Position numbers and translations under genes: made by a program. Positions 44,434 through 53,851 of a stretch of DNA of 64,000 bases are shown here, one piece after another. How positions within the stretch are numbered: position 1 is the stretch's first letter; each line of letters starts with the position of its first letter. The notes beneath the pieces are model-generated. The model was not told the DNA's origin. It did not search any database and saw only the letters and a list, made by a program, of their open reading frames with translations. The stretch comes from Oscillospiraceae bacterium. Its GTDB lineage: Bacteria > Bacillota > Clostridia > Oscillospirales > Ruminococcaceae. The stretch covers positions 62,001 to 126,000 of the forward strand of contig JAFTZY010000070.1 of the NCBI GenBank assembly GCA_017460955.1, read 5' to 3'.

Positions 44434-45048
44434 TCATGTCCCGGCGGCGTTATGGTCATCCACCGTCTCGAAGGTGGAGGAGCAGGCAACGAGGTACTGG
44501 TGCTCCTGATCGAATTCGATCGCCAGATAATAGCTGTTCTCCTGGTGGGCCGGATCCTCGATGAGCCACACGACGATGATGAAGCCGTCCGCGTACCGTC
44601 CGTAGATCTGGTAGGCGTTGTAGCCGCCGCAGGTGACGATGCCGCCCTGCACGTCACTGAGCTCCTCATTCTGCTGCATGTAGGCCATCATGGAATTGGC
44701 CGCGCTCGTGTAGTCGATGCCGCTGTTATGGTCGAGCGTGACGACGTTCTGTCCGGAGACGTCCGAGTACTGGAGCAGTCCCTCCACGTCCTCCTCCTGG
44801 AAGGCCACATACCCGAGCGGCACCTGGATATAGCCGTTTTCCTCATCGCCGACCTGCATGAGCTTTCCCTCATACACAAAATCTCCCGAGGCATCGGCGA
44901 TCGCGCCCTCCGGGATCTCCCGGGTCTCCTGCGCATCCGCTGCACTCTCCTGCTGCATCAGATCGGAGATCCCGTCGCTCTCCTGCGTACAGCCCGCCGC
45001 TGCGGTCACAAGCAGCAGGCAGGCAAGCAGGCATATGAACTGTTTCAT
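44434..45048 (-). CDS. lipoprotein of unknown function
   Basis: A 204-residue exported lipoprotein with a signal peptide and lipobox (VTAAAGC, lipidated Cys20). An acidic linker follows, then a single mixed alpha/beta domain with many Tyr and Gly (YIQVPLGYVAFQEEDVEG, YNAYQIYGRYADG). I do not recognise the family. Its start overlaps the stop of the LRR dockerin gene as ATGA, so the two are coupled. Confidence 0.75.
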   Translation of the reverse strand: MKQFICLLACLLLVTAAAGCTQESDGISDLMQQESAADAQETREIPEGAIADASGDFVYEGKLMQVGDEENGYIQVPLGYVAFQEEDVEGLLQYSDVSGQNVVTLDHNSGIDYTSAANSMMAYMQQNEELSDVQGGIVTCGGYNAYQIYGRYADGFIIVVWLIEDPAHQENSYYLAIEFDQEHQYLVACSSTFETVDDHNAAGT

Positions 45049-46328
45049 ACTGCGCCCCCTTCCTCCGTCCGCTGTACCAGCAGCCTCCGGAGCAGGGTCA
45101 GATCGCAGACATCAATACGCCCGTCCATGTTCAGATCGTAGCGGCCGTTGGAATAGTAGACGGTTCCATGCGCCCGGACAAGGCGCTTTTGCAGATTCAC
45201 CAGATCCAGCACATCCTTCTCGCCGTCCGCATTCACATCCCCGAGGTCCTCAATGGCGGTAAATGCAGGCGTTTCGTAATCATAGTACCCATGATCCGGG
45301 TCAAAGGCGTTGTGGGCGGCTTCTCTTTCCTTTACATAGGCTTCCAGCGTTGAACCGGCATGGCCGTAGAGTACGCCGGGAAAATGATAGGTATACCAGT
45401 ACCGGTCGAGCGGAGCGCCGTTTTCATCGAAGCCGTAATAGGCATACTCCCCGTGGAAGGTCTCCTCCCCGTCCACGATCACGCCCTCGATGCTGCAATC
45501 GGGACTCAGGACCGTCAGTATACGCAGACTGTCGCAGCCAAAGAATGCCTCCCCCCCGATGGAGGTGACGTTTTCCGGGATCGTCACACACCGCAGGGAC
45601 TTGCAGTCCTTGAAGGCATCGCGCCCGATGCCCTCCACGCCCCCACCGAAGCTCACACCTGTCAGTGTGCTGCCGTAAAAGGCATAGCCGGCGATCTGCG
45701 TGACATCCTCCGGGATGATGACATCCCCGGTGCAGGCGGTGCCGTCCACCAGAATGCCGTTTCCGACAACGACCAGCGGGTCCTCCTCCTGCCGGGCTGT
45801 GAGATAGGGTGTTTCATAGAAGGCGAATTCCCCGATGCACGTCACGCTCTCCGGGATGACCGTCACGGAGGACAGGGAGGAGCGGCTAAAGGCAGATGCG
45901 CCGATGCTCGTCACGCTTTCCGGGATGGTCAGGGTGCGCAGTGACGTGCAGCGGTAGAAAACGGCGGTTTTCAGCACGGTCACACCCTCCGGGATGTTCA
46001 CACCGGAAAGTGAGGTGCAGCCCTGAAAGGCATATTTGCCGATGCTTGTCACACTCTCCGGGATGGTCACGGTGCGCAGTGCCGTGCAGTAGCTGAATGC
46101 ATCCTGTCCGATGGCCGTCACGGGATATCCGTCGATGGTATCCGGAATGGTGAGGTCTTTGATCGTGGTGCTCCTTGGCAGCCTTTTGATGATGACCGTA
46201 TCATCCTCCTGCACCTCGTAGGTCAGCCCTCCTGCATCGAGTGCCCGTGCCGGCAGGGCGGGAAGTGCTGCGGCGGTGCAGGAGATCAGGCAGAGTGCCG
46301 TGAGTGCAGAGAAAATTCTGTGCTTCAT
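45045..46328 (-). CDS. secreted leucine-rich-repeat (BspA-type) protein with dockerin
   Basis: A 427-residue exported protein. After a signal peptide (residues 1-28) there are about seven LRR_5 units of 23 residues, typified by LRTVTIPESVTSIGKYAFQG. A linker follows, and then a C-terminal dockerin-like pair of calcium loops, GDVNADGEKDVLDL and DLNMDGRIDVCDL (about residues 358-420). Dockerins bind cohesins of a scaffoldin, so the protein may be part of a cellulosome- or amylosome-like surface complex. The ATG overlaps the plsY stop. Confidence 0.88.
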   Translation of the reverse strand: MKHRIFSALTALCLISCTAAALPALPARALDAGGLTYEVQEDDTVIIKRLPRSTTIKDLTIPDTIDGYPVTAIGQDAFSYCTALRTVTIPESVTSIGKYAFQGCTSLSGVNIPEGVTVLKTAVFYRCTSLRTLTIPESVTSIGASAFSRSSLSSVTVIPESVTCIGEFAFYETPYLTARQEEDPLVVVGNGILVDGTACTGDVIIPEDVTQIAGYAFYGSTLTGVSFGGGVEGIGRDAFKDCKSLRCVTIPENVTSIGGEAFFGCDSLRILTVLSPDCSIEGVIVDGEETFHGEYAYYGFDENGAPLDRYWYTYHFPGVLYGHAGSTLEAYVKEREAAHNAFDPDHGYYDYETPAFTAIEDLGDVNADGEKDVLDLVNLQKRLVRAHGTVYYSNGRYDLNMDGRIDVCDLTLLRRLLVQRTEEGGAV

Positions 46329-47008
46329 GATGCATCCTCCTTGTCCTTTTTTTCTCCGAATTTACGCTCCGTTCCCGTGCGCAGACGCTGGATATTGCTC
46401 CGGTGCATCCAGATGATCATGACCGCCATGATGCAGATCATCCCGGCATGCAGGAGGATCTGGGGAAGGCTGTAGGTCTGGTGCCGGATGTCCGGCAGGA
46501 AGTACTGCGCTGCGAAGGTCGCAAACGGCGCACAGGCGGTGGCGATGATGGAGGCAAGGCTGACATATTTTGAGAGGGCAAGGACGAGGGCGAAGATGGC
46601 GATGAGCACACAGAACACACGCCAGTCAAGCACCAGAAAGACCGAAACGCCCACCAGCACGCCCTTGCCGCCCTTGAAGCCGTAGTACAGCGGGAAAACA
46701 TGTCCCACGATGGAGAAGATGCCGGCGATGCAGCCGATGAGGTAGAGGTCGGCGGTGCCGCCGGTGAGAAGCCCTGACAGGAGCTGGCTGACAAGGACGG
46801 CGATCACGCCCTTGGCAAGGTCCCCGATGAGCGTGAAGAGCGCACAGAGCTTGCCGAAGCAGCGCAGGGTATTGGTCAGGCCCGCATTGCCGCTGCCGAA
46901 CTGCCGCACATCCTCGTGCTTCAGGATGCGCACGGTCAGGATGGCCGAATTGATGCTGCCCATCAGGTAGCCGACAGCCGCTGCAATGACACAGCTTAGG
47001 ATCATCAT
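46325..47008 (-). CDS. plsY: acyl-phosphate glycerol-3-phosphate acyltransferase
   Basis: A 227-residue polytopic membrane enzyme making lysophosphatidic acid. The motifs GSGNAGLTNTLR, VGHVFPLYYGFKGGKG and the C-terminal cytosolic Arg/Lys-rich tail are present. Paired ATG codons at 47008 and 47005 follow GGGAGGT; the long upstream extension of the frame lacks similarity. It lies 13 bases after der. Confidence 0.93.
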   Translation of the reverse strand: MMILSCVIAAAVGYLMGSINSAILTVRILKHEDVRQFGSGNAGLTNTLRCFGKLCALFTLIGDLAKGVIAVLVSQLLSGLLTGGTADLYLIGCIAGIFSIVGHVFPLYYGFKGGKGVLVGVSVFLVLDWRVFCVLIAIFALVLALSKYVSLASIIATACAPFATFAAQYFLPDIRHQTYSLPQILLHAGMICIMAVMIIWMHRSNIQRLRTGTERKFGEKKDKEDAS

Positions 47009-47021
47009 ATCGATACCTCCC

Positions 47022-48350
47022 TTAATCGTCCTTCCGGTCGCGTTCCCGGATGATGAAGCGCACGGGCGTGCCTTCGAGTCCGAAATTGGTGCGGATCTGG
47101 TTCTCGATGTATCTCTGGTAGGAGAAGTGGAAGAGATCGGCACGGTTGACGAACATCACGAACGTCGGGGGCTTGGAGGAGGCCTGTGTCATGTAGTAGA
47201 TCTTGAGGCGCCTGCCCTTGTCCGAGGGCGGCTGCACGCGGGCAACGGCATAGGCAAGGACATCATTGAGCATACCGGTGCTGATGCGCATGCAGTTCTG
47301 CTCATGTACCTGCCGGATGAGGTCGAAGAGCTTTTCCACGCGCTGTCCGGTCTTGGCGGAGATGAACAGGAACGGCACATAGGACATGAAGCTGAGATCC
47401 TGCTCGAGCTTTGCCTTGTACTCCTGCATGGTCTTGTCGGTCTTTTCCACCGCATCCCACTTGTTGACGGCCACGATGCAGGCCTTGCCCTGCTCATGGG
47501 CATAGCCGGCGACCTTGGAATCCTGCTCGGTAAAGCCCTCGGTGCCGTCGATCATGATGATGCACACATCCGCACGGTCCACGGCCATATACGCCCGTAG
47601 CACGGAAAAATGCTCCACACGCTCGGTGATCTTCGATTTCCGGCGGATGCCGGCGGTGTCGATGAACACATAGCGCTGCTCGCCCCGTGTGACGACCGTA
47701 TCCGTGGCATCCCGCGTGGTGCCTGCCACGTCGGAGACGATCACGCGCTCCTCCCCGGCAATGCGGTTGATGAGGGAGGACTTGCCGGCATTGGGCTTGC
47801 CGATGACGGCCACCCGGATGTCCTCCTCCGGGTAGTCCTCGAGGTCCGTATCCGGGAACTGCTCGATCACCGCATCGAGCATATCGCCCGTGCCGTGGCC
47901 GTGGACCGAGGAGATCGGATAGGGCTCCCCGATGCCCAGGTTGTAGAACTCGTACAGCTCCATGGGCGGCTCGCCGAGCGCATCGCATTTGTTGACCGCA
48001 AGCACCACGGGCTTCCCGCTTTTTTGCAGCATCTCGGCAACGGCATAGTCATTGGCCGTCACGCCGCTTCGCAGATCCGTCACGAAGATGATGACATCCG
48101 CATGGGTGATGGCAAGCTCCGCCTGCTGGCGCATGAGCGTGAGGAGCTTGTCGTCCTCCTTCGGCTCAATACCGCCCGTATCCACGAGCATGAAGGTGTG
48201 CTCCCCCCACTCGCATTTGGAATAGATGCGGTCGCGTGTGACGCCCGGGGTGTCCTCCACGATGGACAGCCTCTGGCCGATGAGCTTGTTGAACAGGGTC
48301 GATTTCCCCACATTCGGTCTGCCGACTACGGCAACTACTGGTAATGGCAT
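47022..48350 (-). CDS. der: ribosome-assembly GTPase Der (EngA)
   Basis: A 442-residue double GTPase needed for 50S maturation. The two P-loops are GRPNVGKS (residues 10-17) and GKPNAGKS (about 186-193), each followed by a NKCD or NKWD motif. A C-terminal KH-like domain ends the protein (TNFGLEGTPVRFIIRERDRK). The DUF512 gene lies upstream and plsY downstream, a common clostridial order. Confidence 0.96.
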   Translation of the reverse strand: MPLPVVAVVGRPNVGKSTLFNKLIGQRLSIVEDTPGVTRDRIYSKCEWGEHTFMLVDTGGIEPKEDDKLLTLMRQQAELAITHADVIIFVTDLRSGVTANDYAVAEMLQKSGKPVVLAVNKCDALGEPPMELYEFYNLGIGEPYPISSVHGHGTGDMLDAVIEQFPDTDLEDYPEEDIRVAVIGKPNAGKSSLINRIAGEERVIVSDVAGTTRDATDTVVTRGEQRYVFIDTAGIRRKSKITERVEHFSVLRAYMAVDRADVCIIMIDGTEGFTEQDSKVAGYAHEQGKACIVAVNKWDAVEKTDKTMQEYKAKLEQDLSFMSYVPFLFISAKTGQRVEKLFDLIRQVHEQNCMRISTGMLNDVLAYAVARVQPPSDKGRRLKIYYMTQASSKPPTFVMFVNRADLFHFSYQRYIENQIRTNFGLEGTPVRFIIRERDRKDD

Positions 48351-48410
48351 AATATTTCCTCCAAAATTACTTGGCGTAAGGCTTCAAAGCGGGTTCCCGT
48401 CAGGGGCGCA

Positions 48411-49703
48411 TCACACCCCGAGCAGCGCATCGAGCAGCTCATAGCCGTCATTGGCCACAAGGCGGATGCGCACGCCGAGTGCGGCCTCCACATCGGAGAT
48501 CGTCAGGTCATCGAGGAACACATCGCTGTCCCGGCGGATCATGCTTGACGAGAGCAGGAGCTCCTCCCCGAGCGCCTGCCCTTTGAGCTGGGCGATGAGG
48601 TCCTGTCCGGTGATGAGTCCGGTGACCGTGATGGACTCTCCGAAGAAATCATTGCGGATGGGGTAGAGCTGCACCCTGAGCCCCTGGAAGCGTGCCTGCG
48701 CCGTTTCCGTGAGACCTTTCAGGAAGGCGTAGGGGGAGCGTCCCGTGGCGATGCTGACGCTGCGGGGCAGCCGGGAGGCATCCGCATCCTCCATGGCAGC
48801 AAGGAATTCGTCGGACAGCGAGCGCAGCATCCCCACGCCGTTTTCGTACTGCGGATAGTCCTCATAGTACTCCGCCGGAGGGAGGGGACGGCCGGCCAGC
48901 AGGAAGAATTCATCGGACGGGAACACTGCCCGCGTGCCGTGCTGCGAGAGGAACTGCGCCTGGAACGCTTCGATCATGTCGATGGCCTCCCCGGCCGTTT
49001 GCGCTGTGAACGGCGTGAGCGGATAGAGCCCCTCCCGGTAGCGGGAGAGCCCCACAGGGACCACGGCCACGCTCGTGAGGTTCGGGAGCATGGCACCCAG
49101 GTCCGTGAGCGTGCGGCGCAGCTCCTCGCCGTCGTTGAGTCCCGGACACAGGACGATCTGGCAGTTGAGCTGGATGCCGGCGCGTGCCATCTGCCAGAGG
49201 AAATCCAGCTTCTCCCCGGCAAAGCGGTTGTGCATCATTTTGCAGCGCAGCTCCGGGTTGGTGGTGTGGACCGAGACATTGATGTTCAGGTGCATGGCGA
49301 TGATGCGGTCCACGTCCTCCTGGGACATGTTGGTGAGCGTCACATAATTGCCCTGTAAAAAGGAGAGCCTTGCATCATCGTCCTTGAAGTAGAGTGTTTC
49401 CCGCATCCCGGGGGGCATCTGGTCGATGAAGCAGAACACGCATTTGTTCGAGCAGCTCTGCTTCTTGTCCATGAGAAAGCTCTCAAATTCCAGGCCCAGA
49501 TCGTCGTACTCGTCCTTGACGATCTCAAGGCGCCGCTCCTCCCTGCCGCCGATATGGAGGGTGAGCCTTGTCTCGGCGGCATAGAACATGTAGTCGAGCA
49601 CATCGCGCACGGTATGCCCGTCAATGGAGATGAGCGTCTCCTGCGCCCGGATGCCGGCCTTGTCCGCCGGCGATCCCGGGATCACACCGGTGATGACGAC
49701 CAT
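48411..49703 (-). CDS. DUF512 radical SAM-like protein with PDZ domain
   Basis: A 430-residue protein typical of Firmicutes. An N-terminal PDZ-like domain (VIPGSPADKAGIRAQETL) precedes a Cys motif SNKCVFCFIDQMP with CxxxCxxC spacing (CSNKCVFC), which suggests a radical SAM Fe-S cluster. A DUF512 C-terminal domain follows. It is nearly always encoded beside der, as here. The substrate is not known. Confidence 0.9.
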   Translation of the reverse strand: MVVITGVIPGSPADKAGIRAQETLISIDGHTVRDVLDYMFYAAETRLTLHIGGREERRLEIVKDEYDDLGLEFESFLMDKKQSCSNKCVFCFIDQMPPGMRETLYFKDDDARLSFLQGNYVTLTNMSQEDVDRIIAMHLNINVSVHTTNPELRCKMMHNRFAGEKLDFLWQMARAGIQLNCQIVLCPGLNDGEELRRTLTDLGAMLPNLTSVAVVPVGLSRYREGLYPLTPFTAQTAGEAIDMIEAFQAQFLSQHGTRAVFPSDEFFLLAGRPLPPAEYYEDYPQYENGVGMLRSLSDEFLAAMEDADASRLPRSVSIATGRSPYAFLKGLTETAQARFQGLRVQLYPIRNDFFGESITVTGLITGQDLIAQLKGQALGEELLLSSSMIRRDSDVFLDDLTISDVEAALGVRIRLVANDGYELLDALLGV

Positions 49704-49735
49704 GGCTCCCCTCCTTTCAAATTCAGTAATGAAAA

Positions 49736-49763
49736 GCGGAGAGAAGCTAACACCTCTCTCCGC
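49736..49763 (-). terminator. terminator after rpmF
   Basis: On the minus strand GCGGAGAGA and TCTCTCCGC form a 9-bp stem with a 10-base loop, followed by TTTTC. It separates the yceD-rpmF unit from the DUF512-der unit. Confidence 0.7.
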
Positions 49764-49777
49764 CCTTATGCCGATGC

Positions 49778-49963
49778 TTATTCAGCATCCATCTTCAGAA
49801 CCTCTACGCCCTTATAGAAGCCGCAGTTTCTGCAAACCTTATGCGGAGCCTTCAGCTCGCCGCAGTGCTCGCATCTGCTCATTGCCGGAGCTTCCAGCTT
49901 CCATACAGCGCTGCGTCTCTTGTTCTTTCTGGCCTTGGACGTTTTTCTCTTCGGTACAGCCAT
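49778..49963 (-). CDS. rpmF: ribosomal protein L32
   Basis: A 61-residue bL32 with the typical start [18 protein letters not shown] and a complete zinc ribbon (Cys31, Cys34, Cys44, Cys47). It follows yceD by 57 bases, the usual arrangement. Confidence 0.97.
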   Translation of the reverse strand: MAVPKRKTSKARKNKRRSAVWKLEAPAMSRCEHCGELKAPHKVCRNCGFYKGVEVLKMDAE

Positions 49964-50020
49964 TTTGGCACCTCCTTATCTGGATTCCTTGAAGCACGGC
50001 CTTGGGGCTGTGCGTCATTA

Positions 50021-50473
50021 TCAGCCTTCGCAGCCGCAGTCCGTCACATTCCTGTCGCAGCCGCACACGGGACACAGTCCCTTGCAATCCTCCCTGCAAA
50101 GTGTCTTGGAGGGCAGCCGCAGCAGCAGATCCGTCACTGCGATCTCTGCAATGTCAATGCTCTCACCCCTGGCAACGATGTAGCGGTCCTCCATGTCCTC
50201 ATTCTCGAGCGCACGCACGACAAGGTGTTCCTCATCGTAGGAGAACTCCCGCACCAGCTCCTTCAGGCAGCGGTCACAGGTGACAAGCAGGGTACAGGCG
50301 ATCTGCATCGTCAATGTCACAACCCCTGCACGGTTCTCGATCGCGCCCTTCACCGTCACGGGTGTCCGGAACACGAGCCCTGCGATCTGCTCCAGACGCT
50401 CCTCGGGCACACAGGTGTCAAACGCCTGCTTTGTCCCCGGAACATTCAGAACATTTTTGATATGCATTACCAT
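50021..50473 (-). CDS. YceD/DUF177 family protein
   Basis: A 150-residue DUF177 protein that in bacteria and plastids takes part in 23S rRNA accumulation and is co-encoded with L32. The zinc-type cysteines are in CDRC (near residue 71) and at the C-terminus in CREDCKGLCPVCGCDRN. The ATG at 50473 follows GAGG at a 7-base distance. Confidence 0.88.
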   Translation of the reverse strand: MVMHIKNVLNVPGTKQAFDTCVPEERLEQIAGLVFRTPVTVKGAIENRAGVVTLTMQIACTLLVTCDRCLKELVREFSYDEEHLVVRALENEDMEDRYIVARGESIDIAEIAVTDLLLRLPSKTLCREDCKGLCPVCGCDRNVTDCGCEG

Positions 50474-50573
50474 ATACAGACCTCATTACAAAGAGCATCA
50501 CAAATTCTATTATACAGATTTTGCCCGTATTTGTCAAGCCCTTTTCTAAATTTTCGGGAATTTGCATGTAAAA

Positions 50574-50597
50574 AGCCGACAGCCGCAGCCGTCGGCT
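50574..50597 (-). terminator. terminator of the P-loop protein gene
   Basis: AGCCGAC and GTCGGCT close a stem with an inner GGCTGC/GC-rich part, followed on the minus strand by TTTTTACA. Confidence 0.72.
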
Positions 50598-50606
50598 CTC
50601 CTTTTT

Positions 50607-51011
50607 TTACAGATACTTGGTCACGGACTCGGGCAGCTCGGTATTGTCGGCGGATACCGTGAAGGTCACGATGGTGTCCTTGCTGGTGAGTGCATCGAGC
50701 TTTGCGAACATGGCGCCGAGCTCATCGAAGTCCGGGCCGCCGATCTTCAGGATGCCGTCCACGAAGATCTCCTTGATGTCGTAGTTGCCTGCGAGCATGC
50801 CGGCAATGAATCCGTAGAAGTTCTCATAGCCCTGGATGTCGAACTGCTCCACGCCGACCCAGCGTACCTTGTAGCTGATGGAACGGCGCAGGGTCTCGCC
50901 CTTCTCCACGCATACCAGGCACCCGTTGGTCTCTGCAACGGCCGTGTTGATCTTCTCGATGAGGTTCTTGGTCTTGCCGGTACCCTTTCTTCCGGTGATG
51001 ATCTGAATCAT
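50607..51011 (-). CDS. small P-loop protein, unknown function
   Basis: A 134-residue cytosolic protein beginning with a Walker A motif, GRKGTGKT (residues 7-14). A Walker B-like IKEIFVDGILKIG lies near residue 82. The length allows one compact RecA- or kinase-like domain, but no known nucleotide-kinase signature follows. It is common in Clostridia. It has a terminator and no co-oriented partner nearer than pgi, 100 bases upstream. Confidence 0.75.
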   Translation of the reverse strand: MIQIITGRKGTGKTKNLIEKINTAVAETNGCLVCVEKGETLRRSISYKVRWVGVEQFDIQGYENFYGFIAGMLAGNYDIKEIFVDGILKIGGPDFDELGAMFAKLDALTSKDTIVTFTVSADNTELPESVTKYL

Positions 51012-51111
51012 AATAATACTCCTTCCAGATGTTTGCTGTGATTTTACGGGATCCCCGCGGGAGATCCGCTTTTATGAATCCTGCATGCCAGAGCGGTGCA
51101 GGCTTCTTGCC

Positions 51112-52449
51112 TCAATAGCCGAGCTTTGCCTCGAGCTCTGCCCTGGCGCCCTCATAGCCGGGCTTGCCGAGCAGGGCGAACATGTTGGACTTGTAGCTCT
51201 CCACGCCGGGCTGGTTGAACGGGTTCACGCCCAGTACATAGCCGGATACGGCGCATGCCTTCTCAAAGAAGTAGATGAGATACCCCAGGCTGAATTCGCT
51301 GGTGTCCTCGAGCTCCAGGATAATGTTCGGAACGCCGCCCTCGGTGTGTGCAAGGATCGTGCCCTCGAAGGCCTTCCGGTTGACAACGGACATGTTCTGG
51401 CCGCACAGGAAGTTCAGGCCGTCCAGGTTGGCCTCATCCTTCTCCAGGAAGAAGTCCTGCTTGGGGGTCTTGATGTCCACAACGGTCTCGAACATGATGC
51501 GGGCGCCGTCCTGGATGTACTGCCCCATGGAGTGCAGATCGGTCGAGAAGGTCACGGATGCCGGGAAGATGCCCTTGTTGTCCTTGCCCTCACTCTCGCC
51601 GTAGAGCTGCTTGTACCACTCGGCCATCATCGTGAAGGACGGATCGTAGGAAACGAGCATTTCCACGGACTTGCCCTTTCTGTACAGGATGTTGCGCAGG
51701 GCAGCGTACTTGTAGCAGTCGTTGTCCTCAAAATCAGCGGTATAGTCAGCCTGTGCCTTCGCAGCGCCCTCCATGAGCTTATCGATGTCACAGCCTGCCA
51801 CAGCGATGGGCAGCAGGCCCACAGCGGTCAGCACGGAGAAGCGGCCGCCCACGTTGTCCGGAACGACGAAGGTCTCGTAGCCCTCGGTGTCGGACAGCTC
51901 CTTGAGAGTGCCCCTTGCCTTGTCGGTGGTCGCAAAGATATGGTCCTTCGCGCCCTCCTTGCCGTACTTGTCCTCCACGAGCTTCTTGAACACGCGGAAG
52001 GCCAGGGCCGGCTCGGTGGTGGTGCCGGACTTGGAGATGACATTGACGGAAATATCCCTGCCCTCACAGATGGCAAGCACCTCGGAGAGGTAGGTCGGGT
52101 TGATGTTGTTGCCGACATAGTAGATGTCGGGGGTATCCTTCTTCATATTGTTGTAGAAGGGGCTTTTCAGCAGCTCAATGGCCGCTCTGGCACCCAGATA
52201 GGAGCCGCCGATGCCGATGACGATCAGCACATCGGAATGGCCCTGGATCTTCTTGGCAGCTGCCTTGATGCGGGCGAATTCCTCCTTGTCATAATTCGTC
52301 GGAAGATCCAGCCAGCCCAGGAAATCACTGCCCAGGCCCGTGCCGTCATGCAGCGTTTTGGCAGCCGTCATGACCTGCTCGCGGATGCCGGCCATTTCGT
52401 CCTTGCCGACGAAGCCTTCTACATATTTTGTGTTTACTTTCAAAGCCAT
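51112..52449 (-). CDS. pgi: glucose-6-phosphate isomerase
   Basis: A 445-residue glycolytic isomerase of the Firmicutes type. The sugar-phosphate-binding segments [17 protein letters not shown] and [15 protein letters not shown] are present, and Glu and His catalytic regions follow ([13 protein letters not shown] at the end). The ATG at 52449 is 9 bases after GGAGG; the upstream start at 52482 has no family sequence. Confidence 0.96.
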   Translation of the reverse strand: MALKVNTKYVEGFVGKDEMAGIREQVMTAAKTLHDGTGLGSDFLGWLDLPTNYDKEEFARIKAAAKKIQGHSDVLIVIGIGGSYLGARAAIELLKSPFYNNMKKDTPDIYYVGNNINPTYLSEVLAICEGRDISVNVISKSGTTTEPALAFRVFKKLVEDKYGKEGAKDHIFATTDKARGTLKELSDTEGYETFVVPDNVGGRFSVLTAVGLLPIAVAGCDIDKLMEGAAKAQADYTADFEDNDCYKYAALRNILYRKGKSVEMLVSYDPSFTMMAEWYKQLYGESEGKDNKGIFPASVTFSTDLHSMGQYIQDGARIMFETVVDIKTPKQDFFLEKDEANLDGLNFLCGQNMSVVNRKAFEGTILAHTEGGVPNIILELEDTSEFSLGYLIYFFEKACAVSGYVLGVNPFNQPGVESYKSNMFALLGKPGYEGARAELEAKLGY

Positions 52450-52665
52450 ATTGCAACGCCTCCAGAAATGATCAGAATTCACTATCTATCATACTATAAA
52501 ACGCAGAATTTTGCAAGGGGATTCCCGATTTCTGCCCCAACATTGTGAAAACAGAACAAATTGCATTCCTCATTTTTGGCCATTTTGCCGGAAGTTCCGG
52601 ATCGGTGCATGGGCTCCCTCCCCCGCCGCATATGCTTGTACAAACACTGTGAAGGGGGATGCAGG

Positions 52666-53775
52666 ATGCGAAGGGTATTCAGCTTCATCACAGCGGTGAT
52701 CTTACTGCTGTGTCTGCCGATGCCGGTATCGGCACAGGTACCGGAGAGCCGGGTGCTTGCGGAGGTCTCCACGGGGCGCATTCTCTATGAGGAAGGCGCG
52801 GACATCCGGCGGCCCGTGGGGTCGCTTGCCAAGCTCATGACAGCGTACCTGACCGGGTGTGCCATTGAAGCAGGGGAGCTCACCCCGGAGACGGTGCTCA
52901 CGGCGGGACAGGAGGTCGAGGGGATGCCGGGGGCGGTGATCTGGCTGCTCCCGGGGGATGCGGTGAGCGTCCACGAGCTGCTCCTCGGGCTCATCACGGG
53001 GAATGCCGGGGATGCGGCGGCGGTGCTCGCATGCGGGGTATCCGGGAGCGTGGAGGACTTCGTAATGGACATGAACGCTGCCTGCTTTGATCTGGGGATG
53101 CGCTCGACGCGCTTTGCCGATCCCCAGGGCTTTGACCGCCCGGAGAGCTTTTCCACGGCAAGGGACATGGCATGCCTTGCCTGTGCGGTGCTCGGATGCG
53201 AGGCGCTCGCTCCCTTCCTGAACATCTGGCGCACCTTCATCCGGGAGGACAGCGTGGAGCTGGTCAACGAGAACACCCTCACCCGGACGCTCGAGGGCTG
53301 CCGGGGGCTCAAGGCGGCGCATTCCGCAGATTCCGGGTATTCGGTCATTGCCGCGGCGCAGCGTGACGGGATGTGCCTGACGGCGGTGGTGCTGGGCAGC
53401 ACGGAGGAGGAACGGTTCGGCGCGGCAAAAACACTTTTGCAGCAGGGCTTTTCCGGCTACCGTGTGGTCACACCGGGCTTTTCGGCGGAGTTCCTGCGGC
53501 CGCTGCGCATCCGGGGCGGCACACAGAGTGCCGTGATCCCGGAGCCCTCCGGCCTTGCACCCCTGGCCGTTCCGGCGGGTGTGCAGCCGGAGGCAGTGCT
53601 GGTGCTGCCGGAATATGCGCAGGCGCCCGTGCGCCAAGGGCAGGTGCTGGGGCGGGTGTATTTCTATGCAGGGGAGACGCTCCTGAGCGAGGCCGCCCTC
53701 GTCTGTCCCGAGGAGGTCCCCCGCCTGACCCTGGGCGTGTCCCTCCGGCAGGTCCTGGAGCTGCTGTTTTCCTGA
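52666..53775 (+). CDS. D-alanyl-D-alanine carboxypeptidase-like protein, degenerate active site
   Basis: A 369-residue exported protein of the low-molecular-weight PBP (DacF/PBP5) fold, with a signal peptide ending near residue 23. The serine motif is intact (Ser53-Leu-Ala-Lys56). The second motif SxN is Thr111-Gly-Asn113, and the third motif KTG is replaced by Lys216-Ala-Ala. The C-terminal domain is a family-typical beta region. The ATG follows AAGGGGG at 7 bases. It may be a weak or inactive enzyme. Confidence 0.85.
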   Translation: MRRVFSFITAVILLLCLPMPVSAQVPESRVLAEVSTGRILYEEGADIRRPVGSLAKLMTAYLTGCAIEAGELTPETVLTAGQEVEGMPGAVIWLLPGDAVSVHELLLGLITGNAGDAAAVLACGVSGSVEDFVMDMNAACFDLGMRSTRFADPQGFDRPESFSTARDMACLACAVLGCEALAPFLNIWRTFIREDSVELVNENTLTRTLEGCRGLKAAHSADSGYSVIAAAQRDGMCLTAVVLGSTEEERFGAAKTLLQQGFSGYRVVTPGFSAEFLRPLRIRGGTQSAVIPEPSGLAPLAVPAGVQPEAVLVLPEYAQAPVRQGQVLGRVYFYAGETLLSEAALVCPEEVPRLTLGVSLRQVLELLFS

Positions 53776-53780
53776 CACAC

Positions 53781-53814
53781 AAAAAAACTGACTGCCAAAA
53801 TGGCAGTCAGTTTT
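53781..53814. terminator. bidirectional terminator
   Basis: ACTGACTGCCA (53787-53797) and its complement (53801-53811) with a 3-base loop. TTTT follows on the plus strand and seven T on the minus strand. It serves both convergent genes. Confidence 0.88.
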
Positions 53815-53851
53815 CATGCAAAACATCTTTCTATCATCTATTGTCGGGCGC

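Noticed and set aside
51020..51090. GGATC/GATCC hairpin as a terminator of pgi
   Set aside because: The five-pair stem is weak and is not followed by a proper T-tract.
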